This document shows positions 15,069 through 25,400 of a stretch of DNA of 37,459 nucleotides, in pieces. The stretch's first letter is position 1; each line of letters starts with the position of its first letter. The stretch comes from CAZQRP01 sp964596125 (lineage in GTDB: Bacteria; Chloroflexota; Dehalococcoidia; GIF9; UBA5629), in contig CAZQRP010000029.1 in the NCBI GenBank assembly GCA_964596125.1, forward strand, positions 1 through 37,459, in the 5' to 3' direction. Under the pieces are notes generated by a model. It was given only the letters and a program-made list of their open reading frames with translations, had not been told where the DNA came from and ran no database searches. The position numbers and the translations under genes were made by a program.

Positions 15069-16811
15069 ATGGAACAGCTATTGCCAGCTGAAGAAGTAGC
15101 AGAAGCCTTTGTAGAACTGTTAAATGCTAATAAAGTCGACTACATTTTCCTCAATCCAGGCAGCGATAACTTTCCTGTCCAGGAAGCTATTGCCAAGTTC
15201 AAAGCGTCAGGCAAGCGCACCCCGGAAGTTATTCTTTGTCTCCATGAATCAGTAGCGATGGCTGCAGCCCACGGATATGCTATGATCTCAGGACGGCCAC
15301 AAGTAGTCCTGGTGCACAGTGATGTAGGCACTCAACAAGTAGGAGGAGCATTACACAACGCCCAACGTGGACGAATACCTATTATTTTATGTGCAGGGCT
15401 AGCTCCATCAACCCGCGGAGCTGATAAGCGAGGGGGACGTGCCCATCCGGTACAATGGCTGCAAGACCGGTTCGATCAAACTAGTATTGTACGTGATTAT
15501 GTAAAGTGGCATTACGAGTTACGTAACAGTACACATATTCACCATGTTGTACAACGGGCGTTCCAAGTTGCTTCCACGGAGCCCTGCGGACCCGTATATT
15601 TATCTATCCCGCCGGAGGTCCTGTTGGAAAGGATTGACGGAGTGAAGATACTTTCCACGGATAGATATGCGCCTGCTATTTCCCCACAAGCTGACGATGT
15701 TACATTGAGTAGAGTAGCCGATATATTAATGAAAGCGGAAAATCCTCTCATAATTACCGGATACTCAGGTAGACATCCGCAATCGGTGGAATCACTGGTA
15801 GACCTGGCAGAGGCCTTAGGAGCACGGGTAGTTACCGCTAATCTCAGGATGAACTTCCCTACCCGACATCCTTTGTGTTCCGGCATTGATAATATTTCCA
15901 CGGACAGCACTCCCCACATAAAAAACAGTGACGCTATTTTGATTATTGACCATGATACTCCATATTTTCCGGATAAATATGAGCCTGGACCGGAGGCTAA
16001 AATCATCTATATTGACATCGACCCTATCAAACAGGACATGCCTGTGTGGGATATGCCAGCCGATATGCTAATCCTGGCTGATTCCAGCAAAGCAATTCCT
16101 GCACTCAGCAAAATAGTCCGCCAAAAATTAACTTCTGAATATCAAGCTCGTTTCCATGGTAGATCAAAGCGACTCGAGAAAGAGCATCAGAAGCTGCGAG
16201 ATGGTTGGCATGCGCTGGCTATGAGCAAGGCTCAAGAAAGGCCAATATCTACCGAATGGCTTTGTCATTGCATAGATGAGGTAATTGATAATAACACCAT
16301 TATTATAAGCGACCTTGTCTCAGGCACGTCCTCAGCAGCACATCAAATACATCATGACCTTCCAGGAACATTGTTTACACATGGGGGCGCCAACTTAGGG
16401 TGGGGACTGGGTGCGGCTTTAGGAACCAAGCTGGCTGCCCCTGAAAAGACAGTAATAAGTCTGATGGGTGATGGCAGCTTTATATTTGGCTGCCCGACTG
16501 CTGCTCTGTGGGCTTCGAGTGCCTATAAAATCCCATTTCTATCTATTATATTCAACAATCAGATGTATTATGCTCCAAGAAAGAGCATAGAAAAGACTTA
16601 CGGTAGAGAAAGCTTCTCTAAGAAGACCGGGCTCTGGTTAGGAGTTGATATACTACCCTCCCCTGATTATGCTTTAATCGCCCGGGGCTGCTATGCCCAC
16701 GGCAGCATGATCGAAGATCCCGGTGAGCTCCTACCAGCCCTGAGGAACGGACTTGACCTCGTACGCAGCGGTACATCGGTAGTACTGGATATTAGAATAG
16801 AGAGACCATGA
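15069..16811 (+). CDS. Thiamine-diphosphate-dependent enzyme, acetolactate synthase/decarboxylase-like
   Basis: A 580-aa three-domain ThDP enzyme of the POX/acetolactate-synthase/benzoylformate-decarboxylase superfamily. The N-terminal Pyr domain has the activating glutamate E60 in LHESVAMAAAHGYA. The central domain contains PLIITGYSGR. The C-terminal PP domain has the ThDP/Mg motif beginning G467-D468-G469-S470 and ending in the NN pair at 496-497. AGGAGG lies 8 nt upstream of the ATG. No regulatory (IlvN-like) subunit is adjacent, so a role in branched-chain synthesis is doubtful. A 2-oxoacid decarboxylase or C-C lyase is more general and safer. Substrate unknown. It precedes, in the same direction but with a separate promoter, a TrpB2-type enzyme. 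Confidence 0.85.
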   Translation: MEQLLPAEEVAEAFVELLNANKVDYIFLNPGSDNFPVQEAIAKFKASGKRTPEVILCLHESVAMAAAHGYAMISGRPQVVLVHSDVGTQQVGGALHNAQRGRIPIILCAGLAPSTRGADKRGGRAHPVQWLQDRFDQTSIVRDYVKWHYELRNSTHIHHVVQRAFQVASTEPCGPVYLSIPPEVLLERIDGVKILSTDRYAPAISPQADDVTLSRVADILMKAENPLIITGYSGRHPQSVESLVDLAEALGARVVTANLRMNFPTRHPLCSGIDNISTDSTPHIKNSDAILIIDHDTPYFPDKYEPGPEAKIIYIDIDPIKQDMPVWDMPADMLILADSSKAIPALSKIVRQKLTSEYQARFHGRSKRLEKEHQKLRDGWHALAMSKAQERPISTEWLCHCIDEVIDNNTIIISDLVSGTSSAAHQIHHDLPGTLFTHGGANLGWGLGAALGTKLAAPEKTVISLMGDGSFIFGCPTAALWASSAYKIPFLSIIFNNQMYYAPRKSIEKTYGRESFSKKTGLWLGVDILPSPDYALIARGCYAHGSMIEDPGELLPALRNGLDLVRSGTSVVLDIRIERP

Positions 16812-16931
16812 ATGTTTAAACTCCTGTAAGCTTGAACTGTTCTTGGAATAAAGAGAGGGATTTTCAGGAAATTCTTTAAGAAAAAAGAAAAGTCTCCCCT
16901 TTAAACCTTTTCACGAGGATTCTACAGCTGT

Positions 16932-16961
16932 TTGACAAATAATATTAATTTGGGTTATAAA
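16932..16961 (+). promoter_or_regulatory. Sigma-70 promoter of the TrpB2-type gene
   Basis: A consensus TTGACA (16932-16937) and TATAAA (16956-16961) with an 18-nt spacer lie about 50 nt before the GTG start. The 200-nt gap upstream holds no gene. Confidence 0.65.
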
Positions 16962-17011
16962 TACACAAGCAAAAGAGCGTAATAGCTTGGATAAAAAACG
17001 AGGAGGACAAA

Positions 17012-18385
17012 GTGGAAAAATCCATGTTTTTTCTTGACCAGAAGGACATGCCAACTCATTGGTATAATGTCCTGCCAGATTTACCAGAGCCAGTACCACC
17101 CTTACGACACCCGGCAACTAAGGAAGTTCTCCCCCGTGGAGGTCCCCTACCACCCCCCCTTTTCACCGATGCTGTAAACAGGCAAGAATTCAGTACCGAG
17201 CGCTATATTGAAATCCCCGACGAGGTACTAGCTGCCTACCGCACCTACCGACCAACCGTTTTGCATCGTGCATATCGACTGGAGAAGTTTCTGGATACAC
17301 CGGCCAAGATTTTCTACAAATACGAGGGCACAAGTCAAGCAGGTAGTCACAAGCCTAACACTGCCATTGCTCAAGCCTACTATTCCAAGAAGGAGGGCAT
17401 TAAGCGTTTGACTACTGAGACCGGGGCTGGCCAGTGGGGTAGTGCTTTAGCTATGGCCTGCGCTTTATTTGGTATTGAATTGAAAGTGTATATGGTCAGT
17501 GCTAGTTATCGACAGAAGCCATATCGCCGCATACTTATGGAAACCTGGGGTGCAAAATGCGTGCCCAGTCCCAGCCCAGATACCGATGTCGGGCGCCGCC
17601 TTCTAGACGAAAACCCTGAACATACAGGAAGCTTAGGAATTGCTATTAGCGAAGCATGTGAGGATGCTTATGCACGCGACGACACTAAGTATTCTATCGG
17701 TAGTGTAGTCAACCATGTCCTACTACACCAGACTATCATCGGTGAGGAAACCAGAAAGCAAATGGAGATGGCTGATGCTTACCCGGATATTATTATAGGC
17801 TGCATTGGTGGCGGTTCCAACTTCGCCGGGCAATTCTTGCCTTGGATACGTGACAAGCTTAGTGGCAAGAAACCAGATATGCGTATCATCTGTGTTGAGC
17901 CTTATGCTGCGCCCACTCTAACTAGAGGCATCTATGCATGGGACTATGGCGATATCGCCGGGCTTGCTCCTATAGTCTTGATGTACACACTAGGACATAC
18001 TTTTATACCATCTCCCATCCACGCAGGTGGTTTGCGCTACCATGGAATGTCACCTATAATTTGCCACCTCTATAAGCTGGGATTAATTGAGGCAAGGGCC
18101 GAGCATCAGACGGAAACCTTCAAGGCTGGCGTAACCTTCGCACGCACCGAGGGCATTATTACTGCGCCGGAGCCGTGCCATGACCTCAAGGTAGCTATTG
18201 ATGAAGCCCTCAAGTGCAAAGAGGAAGGCAAATCAAAGACTATTCTTATAGCTCATAGTGGACACGGACATTTCGACCTTGCTGCCTATGATGATTATCT
18301 CAGTGGTAAGTTAGAAGATTATGAGTACCCTGAGGATAAGGTCAAAGAAGCGCTGTCTCATCTGCCCGAAATACCTAGTACCTAA
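17012..18385 (+). CDS. TrpB2-type pyridoxal-phosphate enzyme (tryptophan synthase beta-like)
   Basis: A 457-aa member of the TrpB2/TrpB-like family, which is longer than TrpB1 and usually acts without a TrpA partner. Catalytic Lys is K114 in GSHKPNTA; the PLP-phosphate loop is GGGSN (266-270); the YEGTSQAGS and ETGAGQWGSALA motifs are intact, as is the C-terminal HSGHGHFDLAAYDDYLSG. AGGAGG lies 5 nt before GTG 17012. No trpA or other trp genes are near, so it may make tryptophan from indole and serine or act on another amino acid. It is followed by a strong terminator and then by a degraded paralog. Confidence 0.9.
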   Translation: MEKSMFFLDQKDMPTHWYNVLPDLPEPVPPLRHPATKEVLPRGGPLPPPLFTDAVNRQEFSTERYIEIPDEVLAAYRTYRPTVLHRAYRLEKFLDTPAKIFYKYEGTSQAGSHKPNTAIAQAYYSKKEGIKRLTTETGAGQWGSALAMACALFGIELKVYMVSASYRQKPYRRILMETWGAKCVPSPSPDTDVGRRLLDENPEHTGSLGIAISEACEDAYARDDTKYSIGSVVNHVLLHQTIIGEETRKQMEMADAYPDIIIGCIGGGSNFAGQFLPWIRDKLSGKKPDMRIICVEPYAAPTLTRGIYAWDYGDIAGLAPIVLMYTLGHTFIPSPIHAGGLRYHGMSPIICHLYKLGLIEARAEHQTETFKAGVTFARTEGIITAPEPCHDLKVAIDEALKCKEEGKSKTILIAHSGHGHFDLAAYDDYLSGKLEDYEYPEDKVKEALSHLPEIPST

Positions 18386-18405
18386 AGACATACATTAATA
18401 TAATT

Positions 18406-18446
18406 GTAATAAGAGCTGTGTCAGACACAGCTCTTATTACTTTAAG
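18406..18446 (+). terminator. Strong terminator after TrpB2
   Basis: A 16-bp perfect inverted repeat (18406-18421 with 18425-18440) with a 3-nt loop CAG and flanking A/T-rich DNA. It starts 20 nt after the TrpB2 stop and would insulate the truncated paralog downstream. Confidence 0.75.
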
Positions 18447-18882
18447 TTAGGCAAGCTACAATTACGATGCTCAAGTTTGCATTGGACTCTGAATTCAACC
18501 TTAAAAATGCGATTGACGGTATGGTTGTATTGGTCTCCCTTTCTGGGAACACAGACTAATTTGAAATGATTAATAAGAACTATAGGCTCATATCATACAT
18601 GCCTCATAAGGCCTTGGTTCCATGGATTATGCGGTTAGCGAGGATATGACAATTAAGTGATTATTGTCGATATGAAATCCGGAAGGTAGAACGTCCTTCG
18701 GGTGTCATTAAATCATCCATTCATCTTCCTGATTCGAGACATTAGTCCGACCCTGGTCCCTTTTCAGATATTTTTTGAATCCCGTTGCATATGTTAAGCA
18801 AGTATTTATATAACAGCTTTATTCTGCAATTATCACACTATTACACTGAAAGGTAACAGAATACGGTGATTGTGACCGATTC
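18447..18882. other. Region that replaces the missing 5' half of the second TrpB2 gene
   Basis: No open frame or similarity to the N-terminal half of TrpB2 was found by eye. Stops interrupt all readings, including an in-frame TGA at 18847-18849. It does not look like decayed coding sequence of the paralog. Confidence 0.5.
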
Positions 18883-19740
18883 TTGATGGAGACGTGGGGG
18901 GCCACTTGCGTTCCAAGCCCCAGCCCGGATACTGAGATCGGACGTAAAATCCTGGCCGAAGACCCAGATTCACCGGGAAGCCTTGGTATTGCCATCAGTG
19001 AAGCTATTGAAGATGCTCTTGGCCGCGATGATACCTACTACTCTATCGGTAGCGTCATCAACTCTGTCTTGCTTCACCAGACCATAATCGGTCTTGAAAC
19101 CAAGAAACAAATGGAAAAAGCCGATGCTTACCCTGACCTTATTGTGGGCTGTATCGGCGGCGACAGCAACTTCGCTGGCATGTTTTTACCCTTCGTTAAA
19201 GATAAAATCCAGGGTAAAAAACCAAATTTGTGTATCATCAACGTTGAGCCAGAAGCCTGTCCTTCTGTTACCAAGGGACCTTATGCCTGGGATTATGGAG
19301 ATGTCGCCGGGATGGCACCTATAGCTAAAATGTATACACTGGGACACACATTCATTCCGCCAAAGATACATGCTGGCGGACTTCGTTACCACGGCATGGC
19401 ACCTATAATATGCCACCTTTATAATCTAGGATTCGTTGAAGCTAGGGCAGTACCCCAGGTGGCAACCTTCCAAAGCGGTGTGCAGTTCGCCCGGACCGAA
19501 GGCATTGTACCAGCCCCGGAACCAAATCATGCCATTAAAGTAATCATTGATGAAGCTATAGCCTGTAAAGAGGTCGGAGAAAGCAAGACCATCCTCTTAG
19601 CCTTGAGTGGACATGGACATTTCGATCTGGCTGCATATGATGAATACCTCTCTGGAAAGCTGGAGGACTACGCCTACTCTGAAGAAAAGGTGAAGGAATC
19701 TTTAGCTCAACTTCCACAGGTAGACTACGTAGAAGCATAG
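18883..19740 (+). pseudogene. N-terminally truncated TrpB2-type paralog
   Basis: The 285-codon frame matches TrpB2 from about residue 175 to its end (LMETWGA and CVPSPSPDT onward) without internal stops or frameshifts, but the first 174 residues are missing. The lost part holds the catalytic lysine (K114 in the full copy). The PLP-phosphate loop reads GGDSN rather than GGGSN (92-96). Similarity begins near 18877 and stops abruptly upstream. There is no promoter, and no convincing ribosome-binding site before TTG 18883 or ATG 18886. The terminator at 18406-18440 blocks read-through. The copies differ at many positions, so this is an old duplicate. A pseudogene is most likely; a non-catalytic retained domain is less likely, although the intact frame is worth noting. 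Confidence 0.8.
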
Positions 19741-19774
19741 GCACTATTCAATATAAAAGGCAAGGCCATGTAAT

Positions 19775-19818
19775 TCAGGCCGGTATGGACTTGATTACCA
19801 ATGTCCATACCGGCCTGA
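19775..19818. terminator. Long perfect hairpin between convergent genes
   Basis: A 16-bp perfect stem (19775-19790 with 19803-19818), GC-rich, with a 12-nt loop. It lies between the TrpB2 remnant (+) and the MBL-fold gene (-). There is no strong T tract on either side. A bidirectional terminator is likely; a regulatory palindrome is possible. Confidence 0.5.
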
Positions 19819-19985
19819 TAATCCCCGGTCAGTATACAATCCGACACTAGGAGGATTAATCTGCAAATCTAAATTATGCACAAATGGAAACACTTGCAGG
19901 TATTAATAGGACTATGTACTTTCAGTTCATTTCCCATATGAAACTAACTGCACCGCAGTGAACAATAATTTAGCAATTGACCTTC

Positions 19986-20759
19986 TTATAACGTAATTGT
20001 CATCCCCTCGTAACCTATCTCAATTGGTATCCCCAATTCTCCGGCAACCTTATCAAGCTCTTGTCCGGTCTCTATTTCATACTGAGGGGCAATATGAACG
20101 GCGATAACACGAGGTAAATACCCTTTCAGCTTACGGAATTGGTCCAGCTCTCCCTTGAGTGTCTTAGCGCAAAGATGTCCTACCCTTTCTAAATGATCTT
20201 CGGATTTATTAAGTCCTGAAACCTCTGTAACAAACAGTTGAGGTGAAATATATTCCCAGTACGCATGAATCCCAGGGCCTGTGTCTCCGGTATAAAATAA
20301 GCTTTTACCATCTTCTGATACAACCTGATATCCCACCGAAGGTACAGCATGACTAACCGGTATAGCTACAACCTGATAACCTTCAATGAATTGAGTATCA
20401 AATGGCTCAAGAGCTTTTTTCTGGAAAAAAGGTTTCTCCCGAGATGGCCATACCGAGAAATCGACATGCATCTTACCATCAAGAAGACAAGATGTAACCA
20501 TATCAAGAGTGTGGCTCAGTGCATAGACCTCAACCTGACCTGAGAACATAGAACCATTAAATCCAAAAGTAACCAAATCCCTGGAATGGTCGAAATGGTG
20601 ATGAGTCAACAGAATTGCTTTCACCCTTTGCTGCTCCGATATCGAAAGGCTTGACGTAAGTCCACCGGCATCAAGAGCCAGAATACCATCGACAAGTAAA
20701 GATGGTAGGTTCAGCCCTTTGGCCTCTGTATTATGAGCGCCTAAAATACGAACTTCCAT
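19986..20759 (-). CDS. Metallo-beta-lactamase-fold hydrolase
   Basis: A 257-aa protein with the MBL metal-binding signature THHHFDH (H53, H55, D57, H58), a third histidine in VSHAVPS (H137), the bridging aspartate in YTGDTGPG (D159), and a final histidine in AVHIAPQYE. The layout resembles RNase Z/cyclic-nucleotide phosphodiesterase-like MBL proteins and not beta-lactamases. GGGAG lies 6 nt before ATG 20759. It stands alone, divergent from an HtrA-like protease. The substrate is unknown: a phosphodiester or a small ester are both possible. Confidence 0.85.
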   Translation of the reverse strand: MEVRILGAHNTEAKGLNLPSLLVDGILALDAGGLTSSLSISEQQRVKAILLTHHHFDHSRDLVTFGFNGSMFSGQVEVYALSHTLDMVTSCLLDGKMHVDFSVWPSREKPFFQKKALEPFDTQFIEGYQVVAIPVSHAVPSVGYQVVSEDGKSLFYTGDTGPGIHAYWEYISPQLFVTEVSGLNKSEDHLERVGHLCAKTLKGELDQFRKLKGYLPRVIAVHIAPQYEIETGQELDKVAGELGIPIEIGYEGMTITL

Positions 20760-21192
20760 CCCTTTACTCCCAATTCATTTTTACCAGGTGTTAATGCCAC
20801 AATCAATATGCTTGCCTACTCAACATGCAAGTTGAGATATCTAATGGACTGTTTAACCAGAGCCAAACAAGTTGCCTTTTAATATAGTGACATCCAGACA
20901 TACTTTGATACGGCCTTCTTCGGGAAACCGGTAGTACATACAATAGCACATAACATGAACTATTGTTAACAATTAGTTATCAAAAATCAGAATTCACTAA
21001 CTTACTCTTTTGATTAGCTAAAACATAGAATCCGAATCTATCAAATAAAAATAGTCATTCTGTTTTGAAATGTGTGAAACAATGTGCCAAGCTCATAATT
21101 TTGTATAACTAGACAACGTCTTCCCAATATAACGTACGTTCCTGATTAAAATCAAATTCCAGTGTTTTTTCTGTCAACTATTTAAAAACGTT
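20760..21192. other. AT-rich non-coding region between divergent genes
   Basis: About 430 nt without a gene. It includes a small inverted repeat CTCAAC/GTTGAG (20819-20824, 20831-20836) near the MBL gene start and otherwise AT-rich DNA. No RNA gene was recognised. Confidence 0.5.
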
Positions 21193-21222
21193 TTGCCATC
21201 ACATAAAGTCCTATGTTAAAAT
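21193..21222 (+). promoter_or_regulatory. Sigma-70 promoter of the HtrA-like gene
   Basis: TTGCCA (21193-21198) and TAAAAT (21217-21222) with an 18-nt spacer, about 37 nt before the start codon. Confidence 0.55.
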
Positions 21223-21258
21223 CGGATTAGTCAATACAGAATTATATATAGTTATAAA

Positions 21259-22383
21259 ATGAAGAGTATCATTATTACAATATTGTTATTTTGCCTTGTC
21301 CTGAACATGGCCAGTTGTGTTATACCAATCCCCGGCTCTCCACAACAATCAACACCTGCCGATGCACCGACCAATCAGACTCCCGTGGTGCCAATCGACC
21401 CGGATTGGTCACCAGAGACTGAAATTAATAATAACCCGCCATTACCAAGTATCGCCGATGTAGTGGAGAAAGTCTTCCCGTCAGTAGTAGCCATAACAAC
21501 GGAGGTAGTCACACTGGACTTCTTTTCCCAACCACAGACCCGGGAAGGTGCCGGATCCGGCTGGATCATCGATAAAGACGGTATTATAGTGACCAATAAC
21601 CACGTGGTTGAGGGAGCTAAAAAAGTAACAATAGAGTTGGCCAATGGCCAAACGTTCCAGGTAGGCCCTGATAGGATTCGCCGCGATTCTGTGACCGACT
21701 TGGCCATCATCAAAATTGATGCTACTAACCTTCCTGCCGCAACTCTTGCTGACTCAACCAAACTGAGAGTCGGGGAATGGGTTGTAGCCCTTGGAAATCC
21801 ACTGGGCCAGGGATTGAGAGCAAAAGAAGGCACAATAAGCGGCCTAAAAGTATCGCTACCTGTAGATCAAGGGGAAACATTGTATGATCTTATCGAAACC
21901 TCAGCAGCTATTAATCCGGGTAACAGCGGTGGCCCGCTGGTCAATATGAGGGGGCAAGTTGTTGGTATTACCAGTGCCAAAATCTCTGCTGTCGGAGTCG
22001 AAGGTTTAGGCTATGCCATAAGTGAATACATGGCCACACCAATCATTGAACAATTGATCACGAGGGGCTATGTAATCCGTCCCTGGCTTGGAATCGCACC
22101 TATAACAGTCAATCAATATGTGGCTACAGTAAACCGTTTACCCGTGAATAAGGGAGTAGTGATTGCATATGTATTCCCGGGTGGACCGGCAGATAAGGCA
22201 GGCTTGAAAGAACTTGATGTAATTTCCCATTTCAACGACAAAGAAGTACTTACGGCTGAAGCACTTGTACAGAACATACGCTCTTTAAAAGTAGGAGAAG
22301 AAGTTGGAATAACATTTATCAGGGATACTAGCTCACAGACAGTCCATGCCAGGCTGGAACAAAGTCGCCCTCCCAGCAATTGA
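21259..22383 (+). CDS. HtrA/DegP-like serine protease, probable lipoprotein
   Basis: A 374-aa secreted trypsin-like protease with one PDZ domain. The N-terminal signal helix ends in MASC, giving a lipid-anchored C20, and is followed by a Pro/Thr-rich linker (about 21-65). The catalytic triad is H115 (TNNHVVEG), D147 (DSVTDLAII) and S223 (NPGNSGGPLV). The PDZ domain (about 285-370) has AYVFPGGPADKAGL. It would act outside the cytoplasmic membrane on damaged or regulatory proteins. No ribosome-binding site is obvious before ATG 21259. It converges with ileS, only 21 nt apart. Confidence 0.9.
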   Translation: MKSIIITILLFCLVLNMASCVIPIPGSPQQSTPADAPTNQTPVVPIDPDWSPETEINNNPPLPSIADVVEKVFPSVVAITTEVVTLDFFSQPQTREGAGSGWIIDKDGIIVTNNHVVEGAKKVTIELANGQTFQVGPDRIRRDSVTDLAIIKIDATNLPAATLADSTKLRVGEWVVALGNPLGQGLRAKEGTISGLKVSLPVDQGETLYDLIETSAAINPGNSGGPLVNMRGQVVGITSAKISAVGVEGLGYAISEYMATPIIEQLITRGYVIRPWLGIAPITVNQYVATVNRLPVNKGVVIAYVFPGGPADKAGLKELDVISHFNDKEVLTAEALVQNIRSLKVGEEVGITFIRDTSSQTVHARLEQSRPPSN

Positions 22384-22404
22384 CAATAAAAATACGGAAA
22401 CTTC

Positions 22405-25400
22405 CTAACTTGCTTCTTTCTTAATACCAAATACGACTTCTGAATCTAACAAACGGTATTTCTCGGTATAGATACCGTTGGGAGGTGTATCAGAGACAAG
22501 CTTCTGTGATAATGTTTCCTGCTTAATATAATCGGCGAATTGTTCCATTACCTGCTGAATTAACGACACGCCTTGATAGTAGACTGTAATTGTATCGGTA
22601 ATATCCAAGCCTGCAGAACGACGCATAGTCTGTAAACGCCGTACTACTTCACGAGCTATTCCCTCGGCTTCAAGCTCTGGTGACAGGTCAGTAGCTACCG
22701 CCACCCAGTAATCTCCCTCAACAGCCGAAGAATAGCCAGGACTATCTACAGGAACTTCCCCATCAGCAAACTCTATTCTTTTAACATTTAGCTCATCTAA
22801 TATCTGATACGCCAATCTATGTAAATTATCTTTCTCAGTCTGTGACCTGGCCTTAACTAACACCGTAGATAAAGGCTGACGCACTTTTATACCGGCTTTA
22901 GCACGGGCGGCACGACCGAGACTGCAAACCATCATGGCAAGGCTGGTAGCATCAACAAGCTTTGTATCTATTTTATCTCGGTCCGCAACAGGAAAATCGG
23001 TCATGTGCACACTTTCCACAGCGTCCGGTTCAACCGAGCGCACTAAATTCTGATAGATTTCCTCAGCGATAAAAGGCGTGAAAGGAGATAAAAGCTTGGA
23101 CAAGGTAACCAGACAATGATAGAGCGTGCTATATGCTGAAAGTTTATCAGCGTCACTCTGGCTCTTCCAAAAACGGCGTCGGCTACGCCTTACATACCAG
23201 TTAGAAATATCATTAACAAAACTCTCGATCCGACGACCGGCTGTCGTGGGATCATACCTGTCGAGAGCCTCATCCACATCAGCTACAAGCTGATTAAGCC
23301 CGGATAGAATCCAGTTATCCAAATCAGAACTTGATGTCAATACTGTTGATTTAGGATCAAATTTGTCAATATTGGCATACATGATAAAGAAGGAATAGGT
23401 ATTCCATAACGTTAGCAGGAAATTGCGTAAAACTTCGGCGACCATATCGCTAGAAAATCGACGTACATTACCCGGTGGCGAAGAGGTAACTAAATACCAG
23501 CGCAGAGCGTCAGCACCAAAGCTATCGAGAACTGTCCACGGATCAACGACATTTCCTTTAGCTTTACTCATCTTCTCGCCTTGGGCATCGAGAATATGCC
23601 CCAGGCAAATAACATTTCTGAAGCAGGGTTGATCGAGAAGTAAAGTAGAAAGCGCATGCAAGCTGTAAAACCAACCACGAGTCTGATCAACCGCTTCACA
23701 TATATAGTCAGCTGGGAACCCTCTGTCAAACTTGTCCTGATTTTCGAAAGGGTAATGCCACTGAGCAAATGGCATAGCGCCGGAGTCGAACCAGCAATCA
23801 ATCACCTCGGGCTGCCGTTTCATTTCACCACCACATTTAGGACAGGTAAAGGTAATACTATCGACAAAGGGCCGGTGTAAATCCAGGGGCTCAACCAGAC
23901 CCTTAATGTCTGGTTTGTTTTTCAACTCTTCAACACTGCCAATACACTCGTAACTACCACAAGCCGAGCAGCTCCATACACTGAGTGGTGTCCCCCAATA
24001 GCGTTCACGAGAAAAAGCCCAGTCAATATTGTTTTCCAGCCAATCTCCGAAACGACCATACTTGATATGTTCGGGGTACCAGTTGATATCAGAATTCCCT
24101 GAAATAAGTGCTGCCTTTTTTGCCGTAGTCCTGATGTACCATGTCCTTTTGGCATAATAGAGAAGTGGCGCCTCACAGCGCCAGCAAAAAGGATAGGTAT
24201 GAGTAATTTTTTCACTACGATACAGTAAGCCACGCGATTTAAGATTTTCCAGCACAAGAGAATCAGCTTCTTTAACAAACTTACCAGCAAAAGAATAGGT
24301 ACCGATAATCTTACCCTCTAAATCTACAGGTTGAACAAAATCAAGATTGTTGTCTCTACCAGCCTCGAAATCAACCTCCCCGAAGGCCGGAGCAATATGT
24401 ACAATTCCGGTGCCATCCTCCATAGATACAAAATCACCAGCAATAACCCGATAGGTTAAATCAGTTTCAGGCTGCTGCACCTCAAATATTGCTCGTATAT
24501 CATCCGCGTTTAAACCGGTATGCGCTGTGGGACGACTTCTCTCTACTTCATAGTCATGAGGATTAAACAGGGGTTCATATGTAGCGTGCACCAATTCACT
24601 CCCCTTCAATACCTCTATCACCTTATATTCATGCAGTCCAACAGTTTCGAGCAGCACGCTGGCCATAATAAGGTGCTCATGCTCCAGTTCCACTACAACA
24701 TATTCTGCTTCCGGAGCAACTGCCAGCGCAGTATTACCGGGCAGCGTCCAGGGAGTGGTCGTCCAGGCCAGAAAAAATGCAGGCTTTTGTGAAAAAGACT
24801 TCTCAAGCTTGCCAGCTAGCTGATCGCTAACTGCGGTTTGTACCAGTGATCCTTTAGCTAGTTTAAACTTTATGTAAACTGACGGATCTTCAGTATCATC
24901 CCTATAACCCAGCGCCACTTCATGAGAACTAAGAGAAGTACCACACCGGGGGCAGTGAGGAGTAACTTTATAACCCTGGTAAATTAGCCCCCTCTCCCAC
25001 AACTGCTTAATTGCCCACCAGCATGATTCAATATAGCTATTGTCCAGTGTGATATAAGGATGCTCCATGTCCAGCCAGAAACCGATACGCTCGGTCATAG
25101 ATTCCCACTCGCTAAGATAACTGAAGACACTCTCGCGACAAAGGGCATTAAATTTGGCTACACCATAGTCTTCGATCTCAGCTTTACCGGTAAAACCAAG
25201 CTTTTTCTCAATCTCCAGCTCCACCGGTAATCCATGTGTATCCCATCCCGCGTGTCGTGGTGCATAATAGCCTTTCATAGTCCTGTGTCGCGGTATAATA
25301 TCCTTAAACACCCGGGATAATACATGATGGATGCCGGGACTGCCGTTTGCCGTTGGGGGACCTTCGTAAAGTGTAAACTGGGTTGCTCCATGCCGCGCAT

